DNA of 64,000 bases. Origin: Amycolatopsis cihanbeyliensis (lineage in GTDB: Bacteria; Actinomycetota; Actinomycetes; Mycobacteriales; Pseudonocardiaceae). The notes beneath the pieces are model-generated. The model worked only from the letters and a program-made list of their open reading frames with translations. It was not told the origin of the DNA and searched no databases. A program made the translations under genes and the position numbers. The stretch covers positions 1,116,001 to 1,180,000 of the forward strand of contig NZ_VFML01000001.1 of NCBI RefSeq assembly GCF_006715045.1, written 5' to 3'. Positions 56,501-64,000 of the stretch are shown here, in pieces (the stretch's first letter is position 1; the number at the start of each line of letters is the position of its first letter).

Positions 56501-59298
56501 GCCGACGGCACCATATAATCCGGCAACCGCTCACCCACACACCCAGCCAACACACCCACATCCACCACACCACCAGACACCGGAACCACATACGCCACCA
56601 ACCGACGCACACCCCCACCATCCGACACCACCACCACACACCGACCCACACCCACACACCCCGCCAACACAGCCTCAACCTCACCCAACTCAATCCGAAA
56701 ACCCCGAACCTTCACCTGATCATCAGCCCGCCCCACAAACTCCAACACCCCATCACCACGCCACCGCACCACATCCCCCGTCCGATACATCCGCTCACCC
56801 ACACCACCAAACGGACACGCCACAAACCGCTCCGCCGTCAACCCAACCCGACCCCGATACCCACGAGCCACACCCTCACCCGCAATATACAAATCCCCCG
56901 CAACACCCACCGGAACCGGACACAACCCCCCATCCAACACAAACACCCGATTATTCAACACCGGCCCACCAATCACCGGAACACCCTCACCCACCACCGA
57001 CGCCGTCGACCACACCGTCGTCTCCGTCGGCCCATACAAATTCGTCACCTCACCCGACAACCCCACCAACCGCTCCGCCAACCCCACCGGCAACGCCTCA
57101 CCACCCACCAACACCCGCACACCCGCCACCACATCCGGACACTCCGCCACCAACGCCTCCCACAACGTCGGCGTCGCCTGCACCACCGAACCACCCGACA
57201 CCTCCACCAACTCACCCAACCGCGCCACATCACGCACCTCATCACGCCCAGCCACCACCACAGCCGCACCCGACACCAACGGCACAAACAACTCCAACAC
57301 CGCAATATCAAACGCCACCGTCGTCACCGCCACCAACCGATCACCCCACGACAAACCAAACCGATCCCGCATCCCCACCACAAAATTCGTCAAATTCCCC
57401 CGCGACACCACCACACCCTTCGGACGCCCCGTCGAACCCGACGTATAAATCACATACGCCACACTCGACCACAACACCGAACCCCGCAACTCACCCACCA
57501 ACACATCCTCACCAGACAACCCCACCAACCAATCCCCCACCACCGGATCATCCAACTCCACCCGACACACACCCTCCACATCAGGAACCACACCCCCCAC
57601 CACAGAATCCGTCAACACCACACCCGGACACGCATCCCGCACAATAAACTCCACCCGCTCCCTCGGATACTCCACATCCAACGGAACATAACCACCACCC
57701 GCCTTCAACACCGCCAACAACGCCACCACCAAATCCACCCCACGCGGCAACGCCACACCCACCAAACACTCCGGCCCCACACCCAAACCCACCAACAACC
57801 GCGCCAACCTATTCACCCGCACATTCAACTCACCAAACGACACACACTCCCCACCCACCACCAACGCAACCCCATCCCCACCAACACCCACAACACCCTC
57901 AAACAACCCCACCACAGAACAACCACCCACAACACCACCAGAACCATTCCACCCCACCAACACACAATCCCGCTCAACCCCAGAAAGCACATCAACCCTG
58001 CCGACCGGAAGGGACGGAGCGTCGTGGAGCTGGTTCAGGACGGAGACCAGCCGCTCGAGGACGCGCTCGGCCTCCTCCCGGTCGAACACGTCGGGCCGGT
58101 AGCCGAGGCGCAGCCGCAACGTGCGCCCGGGGATGGGGAACAGGGTGAGCGGGTAGTGCGTGGCGTCCTGCCCGGTGGCGCCGGTGACCCGCAACGGGCC
58201 CGCTTGCATGCCGTCGCCGTCACCGCCGCCGACGGGGTAGTTCTCGAAGACCACCAGGGTGTCGAAAAGCCTGCCGTTGACCGAGGTCTGCGCCTGCGCC
58301 TCGGAAAGTGGGATGTGGTGATAGTCCAGCAACTCGCCCTGCTGACGCTGCACCCGGTCGAGCAGCTCCAGCCAGGACTCGGCCGGATCGACCCGAACCC
58401 GCACCGGTAGCGTGTTGATGAACAGCCCGATCATGGTTTCCACGCCCGGAATGTCGGCGGGTCGACCGGAAACGGTGCCACCGAACACCACGTCGTTCTG
58501 GCCGGTGAGCTTCCCGACCAGCAGGCCCCACGCCGCCTGCACCATCGTGTTCAGCGTCAGGCCGTGCTCGCGCGCCAGCGTGGTCAGCCCGCTGGTGACC
58601 TCCTCGGACAGCTCGGTGAGCACGTCCTCCGGTGGACTGGTCACCAGGTTGCTCGCCGCGGGCGCGACCAGCGTCGGCGAGTCCACACCGGACAGCGCGT
58701 CCCGCCATGCTTCCTTGGCGGCCTCCCGGTCCTGTTTCCCGAGCCAGGCAAGGTAGTTCCGGTATGGCGTCACCGGCGGGAGCGCGTCGGCACGGCCGCC
58801 CTCGGCGTAGAGGGTGAGCAGCTCCTGGATCAGCAGCGGGCTCGACCAGCCGTCGAGGAGGATGTGATGCGTGGTCAGCACGAACCAGTAGCTGTCCGCC
58901 GACAACCGGATCAGCGTGAACCGCAGGAGCGGCGGGCGTTCCAGGTCGAAGCGTTGGGCGCGCTCGCCGGCGAGGAACTCACGAAGACGGTCGGAGAGCT
59001 CGTCCTCGGTGCATCCGGAAAGGTCCAGCTCGGACCAGGGGAGCTCGACGTCGCGCTGGATCACCTGCATCGGCTCGCCGTTCTTGCGCCTGCGGAACCC
59101 GGCGCGGAGGTTCGCGTGCCTGCCCAGCACGGTGCCCGCGGCGGCGCGCAGCGCCCGCACGTCCAGCTCACCCTCCAGCTTTACCGCCAGCTGGGTCGTG
59201 TAGACGTCCATGGCATCGTCGTCGTACTGCGCCTGGAAGAGCAAGCCTTCCTGCAGTGGCGACAGGGGAAGGATGTCCTCGATCCGTGACCGCTTCAC
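47563..59298 (-). CDS. Trimodular NRPS: C-A-PCP / C-A-PCP-E / C-A-PCP-TE
   Basis: Start GTG 59298, 3911 residues. Module 1: C (DCL type, HHILLDGWS about 144), A (A3 core about 613), PCP (GGHSLH about 996). Module 2: C (LCL type, HHIAGDG about 1182), A (about 1672), PCP (GGDSIMS about 2057), E ([10 protein letters not shown] about 2247, EGHGRE). Module 3: C (HHILLDGWS about 2752), A (about 3216), PCP (GGDSIMA about 3596), TE with GWSQGG about 3730. Pocket codes read by eye: A1 DILQLGLVWK (glycine); A2 DAATLAAVCK (unusual, aromatic-like, alanine at the Trp239 position); A3 DAWTVAAVCK (phenylalanine). The DCL start fits the upstream NRPS ending in E. Expected end of the peptide: D-X, Gly, D-aromatic, Phe-like, then TE release. 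Confidence 0.95.
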   Translation of the reverse strand: MKRSRIEDILPLSPLQEGLLFQAQYDDDAMDVYTTQLAVKLEGELDVRALRAAAGTVLGRHANLRAGFRRRKNGEPMQVIQRDVELPWSELDLSGCTEDELSDRLREFLAGERAQRFDLERPPLLRFTLIRLSADSYWFVLTTHHILLDGWSSPLLIQELLTLYAEGGRADALPPVTPYRNYLAWLGKQDREAAKEAWRDALSGVDSPTLVAPAASNLVTSPPEDVLTELSEEVTSGLTTLAREHGLTLNTMVQAAWGLLVGKLTGQNDVVFGGTVSGRPADIPGVETMIGLFINTLPVRVRVDPAESWLELLDRVQRQQGELLDYHHIPLSEAQAQTSVNGRLFDTLVVFENYPVGGGDGDGMQAGPLRVTGATGQDATHYPLTLFPIPGRTLRLRLGYRPDVFDREEAERVLERLVSVLNQLHDAPSLPVGRVDVLSGVERDCVLVGWNGSGGVVGGCSVVGLFEGVVGVGGDGVALVVGGECVSFGELNVRVNRLARLLVGLGVGPECLVGVALPRGVDLVVALLAVLKAGGGYVPLDVEYPRERVEFIVRDACPGVVLTDSVVGGVVPDVEGVCRVELDDPVVGDWLVGLSGEDVLVGELRGSVLWSSVAYVIYTSGSTGRPKGVVVSRGNLTNFVVGMRDRFGLSWGDRLVAVTTVAFDIAVLELFVPLVSGAAVVVAGRDEVRDVARLGELVEVSGGSVVQATPTLWEALVAECPDVVAGVRVLVGGEALPVGLAERLVGLSGEVTNLYGPTETTVWSTASVVGEGVPVIGGPVLNNRVFVLDGGLCPVPVGVAGDLYIAGEGVARGYRGRVGLTAERFVACPFGGVGERMYRTGDVVRWRGDGVLEFVGRADDQVKVRGFRIELGEVEAVLAGCVGVGRCVVVVSDGGGVRRLVAYVVPVSGGVVDVGVLAGCVGERLPDYMVPSAFVVLDEFPLTPNGKVDRKALPEPDFAGMVTDDVPRTPQEEILCGLFAEVLRLGRVGIHDNFFDLGGHSLHVTSLVSRARAVFAVELPVRALWEAPTVAQLVTRIGGAAEARPAVRAVERPERIPLSYAQRRLWFMNRFDTDNSAHNLSMALRISGELDREALRLALRDVATRHESLRTVCPEVDGTPYQEILDPEMGCPELNVVPVSEEELDDAVATEARRGFDLTAETPLRTTLFALNRNEHVLVIALHHIAGDGISLQGPFFTDLAEAFVSRIGGHAPSWQPLPVQYADYTMWTYDVLGSESDPDSAIRKQLEFWQDRLSGLPDVLPLPTDRARPEKADYTADTLAVELGPELHGKLAALARQSGTSLFMVLQAGLSALLSALGGGQDVPLGSPVAGRNDSALEGLVGFFVNSLVLRTDLSGNPTFGELLTRVREFDLAAYANQEVPFERLVEVLNPERSLAWHPLFQVWLNLQNRRHPLDDPSAANTTGLDFAAHPVSINATQFDLAFSFNETTDTEGAPTGLAGYVDYRRDLFDRATVRSIIDRLARLLDTVADDPTQRLTEIDLLTPDERGLIMDSANATTLDLPARTFPELFAERVRSAPDDPAVLAEDTELSYAELDERANRLAHVLRAEGAGPERVVGLLLPRSVDWMVAALAVHKAGAAYLPIDPEYPADRIAYLLSDARPGVVVTTEALSATLGELDPGRPLVLDAPATARRVADAPSGAPDVPVSPRNPAYLIYTSGSTGRPKGVVVPHAGFVGLAAAYRDAMGLGPGSRVLQFASPSFDAAFAEVVQALLTGAALVLAPPERLSPGAPLAALLAERGVTHATIPPAALGAMATDELPAGMVLLVAGEATPPELVGRWSAGRTMINAYGPTETTVCATMSGPLAGAVVPPIGTPINDTRAFVLDSMLRPVPPGVTGELYVAGAGVARGYLGRPGLTAERFVANPFGSGDRLYRTGDLACWTPEGELTFLGRTDEQVKVHGFRIELGEIRSALLAQQEVARAEVVVRADPQGDRLVAYVVSEPGVTPVPTELRDRLAAELPGHLVPSAVVALEEFPLTPNGKLDRKALPAPEYVTSTGDRPRTPVEETLCELFAEILRLDRVGIHDNFFDVGGDSIMSVQLVRLARKEGVKLSPRDVFEYKTVAGLAAVATVDTPAGQVAPAASEEGIGSVPLTPIIHWMRERGGGVGRFNQTMMLVVPAELGADSLEKAVQALLDRHDVLRMRLRRAGGVVWNLDIPPRGEIRAADHIRRVDTSGMDSARFRACVAEQAEEVWGGLDPESGKTVEFVWFDAGPRQQGRLLIAAHHLVVDGVSWRILVPDLAQAWTSVNAGQTPELEPVHTSFREWAQRLNDAAQQQERTEELPVWLDVLNEPDPRLADRPLDPERDVTATARVQMLSLPTELTSALLTTVPAAFHAGINDVLLTAFAVALAEWRERRSGEGGSPVLVNMEGHGREDIFDDVDLSRTVGWLTSLFPVRLDPGQQDWDTFRAGGPAAGRALKKVKEQLRGLPDNGLGYGLLRYLNQQTSPLLAGKAHPQVGFNYLGRFAVGTRSAEHALREWDFAPEPVDAPGRDEADRPLAHAIELNAQTQDGPDGPKLVAAWTWASELFTADEIRELGEHWFSALEALVRHVERPNAGGHSPSDLPLVPLAQNEIDMVEEAEPEPLEDILPLAPLQEGLLFHAQYDEDELDVYTAQLGVDLEGELDVERLRTAASLLMRRHANLRAGFHQRRLDRPVQVVRAEVDLPWFEVDLSGDTGQEQRARLGEVMTADRVRRFDLERPPLLRFTLVRLGEQRFRFVFTSHHILLDGWSGPLVMGELFRLYAAGDDADLPPVAPYRDYLSWLSGQDRKAAERAWLDVLSGVDEPTLVAPEATGQVSTVPDDVLLDLPESETAEVTALARRCGVTLNTLVQAAWGILLGQLTGRDDVVFGSTVSGRPPDVAGVDTMVGLFINTLPVRVQLRGEESLAGLLERVQRQQGSLMNHHYLGLHDLLRLVGVDTLFDTMTVTENYPLDDAAFGDSAGSGLGVRTVGVYGADASHYPISVVVMPGRRLRLRFSYRPDLLERDWIEAVAGRFRAVLDSMVADPDMPVGRVELVRGEERQRVLGTWNDTERAVPSASVPELFAERVRSAPDAPALLSGEVTLSYAELDARANRLARFLVERGIGAECLVAVSVPRSPELIVALLAVLKAGAAYLPVDPEYPAERISFLLEDSAPVLLLTTGRVAGGLPDPGIPRVLLDAEDTAAALAALPDDAVDRAAPARSNPAYVIYTSGSTGRPKGVVVTHRGAASLLASQLERLDVGPGSRVLQFAPVSFDAAFWELCMSLLSGATLVLAPEGGLAGQPLADLLAEQEVTHATLPPAVVSALPTGGLPDGMTLVVAGEAATPDLVRQWSPGRRMINAYGPTETTVCATMSEPLSGDTVPPIGRPVANSGVYVLDHLLRPAPVGVTGELYVAGAGLARGYLNRPGLSAQRFVADPFGKAGDRMYRTGDMVRWRQDGQLEFVGRADDQVKLRGFRIELGEITAALTADPDIAAAATVVRADRPGARQLVAYVVPAGEGTEPGARELSDRLSGKLPEYMVPAAFVTLPELPLTPNGKLDRKVLPAPATERADSTGPRTPQEEILCGLFRDVLGAEVVGVHDSFFELGGDSIMAMSLVAKIRSTFGVKLNIRTIFEAVTVAELVPRLVGDAERDSLDVLLPLRPTGSKPPLFCAPPVGGLSWVYSVLLRHVDADYPIYGLQARGLADPEAELPGSVEEMAADYVELMRGVQPTGPYHLLGWSQGGLVIHAIAAQLRAEGEEVGLLANLDQYPIDHEQMPAEHQVDEQETLRGLLDHAGYDLARLGTERVSYAEVAEILRERQSVLATLSESDIASLAKVFTNNWRILRDFRPTVYPGDLFMVVAEQDRAIPDTELATRAERWRPYVDGKIEYRVVGCTHAHMMQPEPAAEVGRIITEKLRDIK
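56455..57995 (-). other. Glycine A domain with foreign codon use (domain swap)
   Basis: Within the large NRPS, the coding strand here ends most codons in G or T (GTG, GGT, TTG, TGT, GAT), while both sides use C or G. On the plus strand this shows as long runs of CAC, CCA and AAC. The change is abrupt at about 57995 (protein [17 protein letters not shown] linker) and about 56455 ([12 protein letters not shown]10). The unit is therefore almost exactly one adenylation domain. Confidence 0.8.
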
Positions 59299-59374
59299 TC
59301 GCAGAGCTCCCTAGCCGTCTTCGTAACCGTCACACGCCTGGTAATGTCAAGACGAAATCGGAAACTGTTCGCCA

Positions 59375-59392
59375 GGAAACCGGCCGGTTCCC
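59375..59392. promoter_or_regulatory. Palindrome upstream of the large NRPS gene
   Basis: GGAAACCGGCCGGTTCCC pairs at eight of nine positions and lies about 77 bases before the NRPS start in a 382-base gap. It is a possible operator. The rest of the gap (59299-59680) holds no gene; an AT-rich patch GAAATGAGAATCTCTCTATC lies at 59490-59509 and may be promoter. Confidence 0.35.
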
Positions 59393-59680
59393 GCCGACAG
59401 TCGATCAGGCGCCGACGTTGTGCACCGGTTCGAGCTTACTCACCTGCGACGTACGGAAGGAATGCGCGCGGGGGGCACCACGAAGATTTGAAATGAGAAT
59501 CTCTCTATCAATGCCTGTTGCCGAGCACGCGGCGCGGCCGGTCGGCGAGGGCGGCGGGGCGCCGAGTGGGCGCCTGCCCGAGGCGAGGAACCGGGGGCCT
59601 TGCGGCAGGCGAGTTCCGCCGCCCGGTGCGCGGGCGACGGAACCGGCGGTGCGGGCGGGTCCTGTTCCCGCGGGGCCAGG

Positions 59681-60481
59681 TCAGCGAGCGGCCGCGCGCT
59701 GGAAGGCGCGAACGGCTTTCGGTACGGCGATGGCGAACAGCACGGCCAGGCCCAGCAGCGAGAACAAGACCGGATTCCGCACCGGCAGGCCGGCGTCCGC
59801 CCCGATGCCGGTGGGATTGCCCCACATCTCCCGCGCCGCGGTGGTCACCGCGCTGACCGGGTTCCACTCGGCGACGGTGCGCAGCCAGCCGGGCAGGTTG
59901 CTGAGGGGGAAGAACGCCGCGGAGAGGAAGGCGAGCGGCATGGTGACGAAGGAACCGATCGCGTTGACCGCCTCCGCGTTACGCATCGCGAGCCCGATCC
60001 ACGCCCCGAGCCAGGCCATCGCCAGGCCGAGCAGGAAGATCAGCAGGAAGCCGCCGAGCACGGCCAGCACCCCACCGCTGATCCGCCACCCGATGAGGTA
60101 CCCGACGGCCGTCATCACCATGCACGAGATGACGGTCGTCACCAGGTCCGAAACGGTACGTCCGATCAGTACCGAAACGTGCGAGATGGGCAGCGAGCGA
60201 AACCGGTCCACCAGCCCGTTGTGCAGGTCGGTGGCGACGCCGACAGCCGTGGTCGATATCCCGGCGAGCATCACCATCGTGAAGATGCCGGGCATGATGT
60301 ATTCCTTGTAGTCACCGCCCGGTACCTGCATCGAGCTACCGAACAGGTAACCGAATATGACGACCATCGCCACCGGCATGATGGTGGCACTGATCAGCTT
60401 CTGCGGGACCCGCTTGGTGTGCCGTAGGTGCCTGCCGATCAGCGCCGCCGAATCGCTCAGCAGCAGGTTCATCGCGGTCAT
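59681..60481 (-). CDS. ABC-2 type permease (DrrB-like), second exporter
   Basis: The ATG 60481-60479 shares a base with the ATPase stop; the product has 266 residues. It has six membrane segments (SATIMPVAMVVIFGYLFGSSM; VLAVLGGFLLIFLLGLAMAWLGAWIG) and the ABC-2 loop HNGLVDRFRSLPISHVSVLIGRTVSDLV. The C-terminus NPVLFSLLGLAVLFAIAVPKAVRAFQRAAAR is typical of DrrB. It partners the ATPase at 60481-61473 and sits between the two NRPS genes on the same strand, strongly suggesting export of the NRPS product. Confidence 0.92.
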   Translation of the reverse strand: MTAMNLLLSDSAALIGRHLRHTKRVPQKLISATIMPVAMVVIFGYLFGSSMQVPGGDYKEYIMPGIFTMVMLAGISTTAVGVATDLHNGLVDRFRSLPISHVSVLIGRTVSDLVTTVISCMVMTAVGYLIGWRISGGVLAVLGGFLLIFLLGLAMAWLGAWIGLAMRNAEAVNAIGSFVTMPLAFLSAAFFPLSNLPGWLRTVAEWNPVSAVTTAAREMWGNPTGIGADAGLPVRNPVLFSLLGLAVLFAIAVPKAVRAFQRAAAR

Positions 60482-61473
60482 CACACTGCTCCCGTTCCGT
60501 TGGCCACGGCGGCGACGTCTCTCGCGCCGTCGCCGTGCCGGCGATTTCCGGTCAGCTCGAGGAAGACATCGTCCAGCGACGGTCGCCTGACGACGAAGTC
60601 GACGACGTCGATACCGCCGCGTTCCAGCGCGTTCGCGGCGGCGGCGATGCCCCGCACGCCGGTCTCCAGTGCCACCGAGACCCGCAGCCCGGAGTCGTCG
60701 ACCACCGGGGTGGCCGGTTGCGCCTCGGTGAGCGGCTCGATCGCGGCCGCCGCCATCTCGGTGGTCGACACCGAGATCTCGAGCCGCTCGCCGCCGACCC
60801 TCCGCTTCAGCTCGTCCGGGGCGCCCTCGGCGACCACGCCGCCCTTGTCGATCACGGCGATCCGGTCGGCGAGATAATCGGCCTCCTCGAGGTACTGCGT
60901 GGTCAGCAGCACGGTGACGCCGGCGGCCACCTGCTCCTTGACCATGTCCCACAGCGCCGCGCGGCTGACCAGATCGAGCCCGGTAGTCGGCTCGTCCAGG
61001 AAGAGCACCGGTGGTCGAGCCATCAGGCTGGCCGCGAGGTCCAGCCTCCGCCGCATCCCGCCCGAGTAGGTCCTTACCGGACGGTCGGCCGCATCGACCA
61101 GGTCGAACCGCTCCAGCAACTCGGCAGTGCGCTCCCTGGCCCGCTTGCGGCCGATATGGTAAAGCGTGCCGATCAGGGTCAGGTTCTCCCTGCCGGTCAG
61201 CCAACCGTCGAGCGCGGCGTACTGGCCGGTGAGGCCGATCCGCTTACGCACTTCCCTTGCCTGCCGGACCACGTCGAAGCCGGCGATGCTGGCGCTGCCC
61301 GCGTCCGGCTCCAGCAGGGTCGCCAGCATGCGCACCAGTGTGGTCTTCCCGGCCCCGTTCGGACCGAGCACGCCGAACACGGTGCCGGAGTCGACGGTGA
61401 GGTCGACATCCTTCAGCGCTTCCACGTTGCCGTAGCGCTTGCACAGCCCTTCCGCCGAGATCGCGATACCCAT
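60481..61473 (-). CDS. ABC transporter ATPase (DrrA-like), second exporter
   Basis: I use ATG 61473 (MGIAISAEGLCKRYG), with GGAGG upstream, in place of a longer frame; the product has 330 residues. Walker A VLGPNGAGKTTLV, signature YSGGMRRRLDLAASLMA, Walker B VLFLDEPTTGLDLVSR and the DrrA tail (PSLDDVFLELTGNRRHG) are all present. It is a paralogue of the ATPase at 43742-44710. The gene is 223 bases downstream of the first NRPS. Confidence 0.93.
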   Translation of the reverse strand: MGIAISAEGLCKRYGNVEALKDVDLTVDSGTVFGVLGPNGAGKTTLVRMLATLLEPDAGSASIAGFDVVRQAREVRKRIGLTGQYAALDGWLTGRENLTLIGTLYHIGRKRARERTAELLERFDLVDAADRPVRTYSGGMRRRLDLAASLMARPPVLFLDEPTTGLDLVSRAALWDMVKEQVAAGVTVLLTTQYLEEADYLADRIAVIDKGGVVAEGAPDELKRRVGGERLEISVSTTEMAAAAIEPLTEAQPATPVVDDSGLRVSVALETGVRGIAAAANALERGGIDVVDFVVRRPSLDDVFLELTGNRRHGDGARDVAAVANGTGAV

Positions 61474-61696
61474 GAGGTTCCTCCACCCACGAAATGGTGG
61501 CGAGACCCGGCGACTCCACCGTGCCTTCGGTCTCACGCACGTGGCCCGAGGCGGGAACCACGGTACGACCAGATGGTTCCCGCCCAACGGATTGCCTGCG
61601 ACAGTAGTCGCGGCGCACCCGCGAAGACAGCTCCCTTCAATGCTTTCGATGCGATCCGGGGCAGTGCGGCCCGGGCGCCCCGCGCCGGATCGGTGC

Positions 61697-64000
61697 TCAC
61701 TGCGCGCTCAGCTCGTCCTCGAGGTCGTCCAGCTCGTCCTGGCTGACCTCGATGAGGTCCATATCGGACGGTGTATGACGGCTGTCCCCGACCTGCTCGG
61801 CATGCTGGACAAGGGATGCCAGTGCCCGGAACCACGACTCGCCGAGAGCACGGACGGCCGGCTCGTCGAGCAGCGCATCGGGCCACTGCCAGGTCACGTC
61901 CAGCCGCGGTCCGTCCGCGTGGTCCTGGACGTTCGCCGTGATCTCCAGCGCGTGCGCGACGGGCATGTCCGGGTCCACCCCGCCGAGCGCCCCGCCTTCC
62001 GGCGCCAGCGCCCAGTCCTCGGCAGCCGTCCCGGTCGACGTTTCGAAGCGCCCGAGATAGTTGAACCCGACCTGCGGCGTCGGGAGCTGGGCGAGCGTGG
62101 GTGCGGTTTCCGGATTGAGGTAGCGAAGCAGTCCGTAGCCGATGCCGTTGTCCGGCACCGACCGCAGCTGCTCCTTGATCCGCCGAAGCGCCTCGCCCAC
62201 GGCGGCGCCGCCGCTCCACACCTGGTCCCAGTCCACCCGGCCGGGGTCGAGTGAGACGGGGTAGATGGTCGTGAACCAGCCCACCGTCCTGGACAGCTCG
62301 GCGCGCTCGAAGATCTGCTGCTCACGGCCGTGCCCCTCGGTGGACAGCAGCAGACCCTCGGTGGCGCCACCGAAACGGCTCCGCCGCCAGTCGGCGAAGG
62401 CGAGCGTCAGCCCGGTGAGCAGCACGTCGTTGACGGAGGCGTGGAACACCGCCGGCAGGGTGGTCAGTACCGCCGCGGTGGTCTCGGTCGGCAGCGACAT
62501 GCTGACCGAACGCAGCGTCCTGGTCAGGTCCCGCGCCGGGTTCACGGCAAGCTCGGCCAGCGGCGCGGGCGCGCCCGAGAGCCGCTGCTGCCAGCCGGGC
62601 AACTCGGCGACCCGCTCGGGTCGCCGAGCCTCGTCCACCAGCAGGCGCGCCCACTCCCGCAGGGCCGTACCGACCGGCTCCAGCCGGGCATCGCCCTCCG
62701 AACGCTCGGCGTCCCACGCGACGGCCAGATCACCCGGCAGGATGCGCCAGGAAACCCCGTCCACCACGAGGTGGTGCACGGCCAGCAGCAACCGACCACG
62801 CTGATCCGGGCCCGCGTCGAACCACACCGCCTGCACCATCGAGCCGCCGTCCGGATCCAACCGGGTGAGCGCCGCCGCACCGTGTTCGACCAGTACGTCC
62901 CGGCGTGCGGCCTCGTCCAGCCCGGCGATGTCCACCCGCCGGATCAGATCGGCCGCTCGCACCTGCCCACGCTCCGGGACCTCCAGCGTCCACTCCTCGC
63001 CGCTACGGCGGAGCCGGGCGCGCAGTGCGTCGTGGTGATCCAGCAAGGTCTGCAGCACCCGCGCCAGCCGTTGCTCGTCGAGCTCCGCGGGCGCCTGCAT
63101 CAGCATCGACTGGTTCAGCCGGTCGATCGGACCGCCCCGGTCCCGCAGCCACGCCACGACCGGGGTCATCGGCACCTCGCCGATGCCCGCGTCCGCGTCC
63201 GCTTCCGCGAGGGGCGTGCTCCCCTCCGCCGTGGTCGCCGCCGCGGCGAGCTCGCGGATGGTCCGGTGCCGGAAGACCTCGCGTGGCCCGAACATCAGTC
63301 CCGCCTTGCGGGCGCGGGTCACCAGCTGGATGGCCGTGATGCTGTCGCCGCCGAGGGAGAAGAACCCGTCGTCGACACCGACCTCCGCGACACCGAGCAG
63401 CTCGGCACACAACCGGCACAGCACCGCTTCCTGCTCGGTGCGGGGATGTGTGTCGGAAGCGGGGGCGAGCTCGGGTGCGGGCAGTGCCTTGCGGTCGAGT
63501 TTCCCGTTCGGGGTCAGCGGCAGGCTGTCCAGCGTGACGAGCAACGAAGGCACCATGTAGTCGGGCAACCGACTACTCGCGTACTCCCGGATCGCCTCCT
63601 GGTCGACCGCGCGCCCCGGGGCCGCCACCAGGTAACCGACCAGCCGTTTCGACCCTGGCGCCTGCTCATGTGCGACCACGGCGGCCTGGTCGACGTCGTC
63701 GTGCCGGGCCAGCACGGTCTCGATCTCGCCGGGCTCGATCCGGAAGCCCCGGATCTTCACCTGCTCGTCGGCCCGGCCGATGAACTCCAGCTGCCCGTCC
63801 TGCCGCCAGCGGACCACGTCGCCGGTGCGGTACATCCGCTCCCCCGGCGCGCCGAACGGGTGCGCCACGAACCGCTCGGCGGTCAGCGACGTCCGCTTCA
63901 GGTACCCGCGCGCCAGTCCTGCCCCGGACACGTACAGCTCGCCCGGCATGCCGACCGGAACCTCACACAACGCACCGTCCAGCACGAACACTCGGGTGTC
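61697..64000 (-). CDS. NRPS, C-terminal part: A-PCP-E
   Basis: The frame is open to the right edge, so at least 767 residues are seen and the start is outside the window. Visible: the end of an A domain ([73 protein letters not shown]), a PCP ([15 protein letters not shown]) and an epimerization domain ([48 protein letters not shown]). It ends with an acidic tail [15 protein letters not shown] that may dock to the start of the next NRPS ([12 protein letters not shown]). The specificity pocket lies off the window. It delivers a D-residue to the DCL condensation domain of the large NRPS. Confidence 0.95.
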   Translation of the reverse strand, partial: DTRVFVLDGALCEVPVGMPGELYVSGAGLARGYLKRTSLTAERFVAHPFGAPGERMYRTGDVVRWRQDGQLEFIGRADEQVKIRGFRIEPGEIETVLARHDDVDQAAVVAHEQAPGSKRLVGYLVAAPGRAVDQEAIREYASSRLPDYMVPSLLVTLDSLPLTPNGKLDRKALPAPELAPASDTHPRTEQEAVLCRLCAELLGVAEVGVDDGFFSLGGDSITAIQLVTRARKAGLMFGPREVFRHRTIRELAAAATTAEGSTPLAEADADAGIGEVPMTPVVAWLRDRGGPIDRLNQSMLMQAPAELDEQRLARVLQTLLDHHDALRARLRRSGEEWTLEVPERGQVRAADLIRRVDIAGLDEAARRDVLVEHGAAALTRLDPDGGSMVQAVWFDAGPDQRGRLLLAVHHLVVDGVSWRILPGDLAVAWDAERSEGDARLEPVGTALREWARLLVDEARRPERVAELPGWQQRLSGAPAPLAELAVNPARDLTRTLRSVSMSLPTETTAAVLTTLPAVFHASVNDVLLTGLTLAFADWRRSRFGGATEGLLLSTEGHGREQQIFERAELSRTVGWFTTIYPVSLDPGRVDWDQVWSGGAAVGEALRRIKEQLRSVPDNGIGYGLLRYLNPETAPTLAQLPTPQVGFNYLGRFETSTGTAAEDWALAPEGGALGGVDPDMPVAHALEITANVQDHADGPRLDVTWQWPDALLDEPAVRALGESWFRALASLVQHAEQVGDSRHTPSDMDLIEVSQDELDDLEDELSAQ

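Noticed and set aside
59488..59512. Fur- or IdeR-like iron box before the large NRPS
   Set aside because: GAAATGAGAATCTCTCTATC has a short GAGA/TCTC symmetry but does not follow either consensus, and the cluster has no siderophore tailoring or uptake genes in view.
1..64000. CRISPR arrays, rRNA and tRNA genes
   Set aside because: No regularly spaced direct repeats and no tRNA cloverleaf or rRNA core sequences were noticed on reading. A tRNA search program could still find one in gaps such as 38482-39315.

Overview
High-GC actinomycete DNA. GC-ending codons, GTG and TTG starts, ATGA/GTGA stop-start overlaps and gene families typical of Pseudonocardiales (Amycolatopsis and relatives) suggest that order; this is an inference from gene content, not a placement.

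Region 1 (1-21.8 kb) is a dormancy or hypoxia island like the mycobacterial DosR (DevR) regulon. It holds universal stress proteins, CBS and CBS-BON proteins, two Rv1733c-like membrane proteins, a DUF1918 protein, an Hsp20, a PEP synthase, a P2-type cation ATPase and a DoxX-like protein. A response regulator at 18402-19046 is strikingly similar to DosR. A minus-strand operon encodes a small protein, an arginine/ornithine antiporter, arginine deiminase, ornithine carbamoyltransferase, carbamate kinase and a GNAT/ADP-forming acyl-CoA synthetase fusion. DosR-box-like sites lie before hsp20, before the arginine deiminase operon and before the regulator gene, so the regulator probably controls the island and itself.

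Region 2 (21.8-38.5 kb) is accessory and worn. It has an IS5-type remnant, an intact IS256-type element with an 8-bp target duplication, IS630 and dehydrogenase fragments, and a broken ABC ATPase. Intact genes include an FAD monooxygenase, a PucR regulator opposite a secreted lipase and a CSLREA beta-helix protein, a TetR regulator with a CrtI-like oxidoreductase and an Old Yellow Enzyme, and a second TetR unit with two tiny membrane proteins that share a C-terminal AWN.

Region 3 (39.3-42.0 kb) is a four-gene lasso peptide cluster on the plus strand: a 38-aa precursor, cyclase, RRE (PqqD-like) and B2 protease, with start codons of the last two overlapping the preceding stops.

Region 4 (42.5-64 kb, minus strand, open at the right edge) is a non-ribosomal peptide cluster: the end of one NRPS (A-PCP-E), a 3911-aa NRPS (C-A-PCP, C-A-PCP-E, C-A-PCP-TE), two P450s, two DrrAB-type exporters and a LysR-type HTH protein. 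The adenylation domain of the first module of the large NRPS is written in very different codons from its surroundings, which marks a domain swap.

At least six genes in the window carry small frame breaks, several at G/C runs, with intact protein similarity on both sides. Sequencing or assembly error must be excluded before these are called true pseudogenes.
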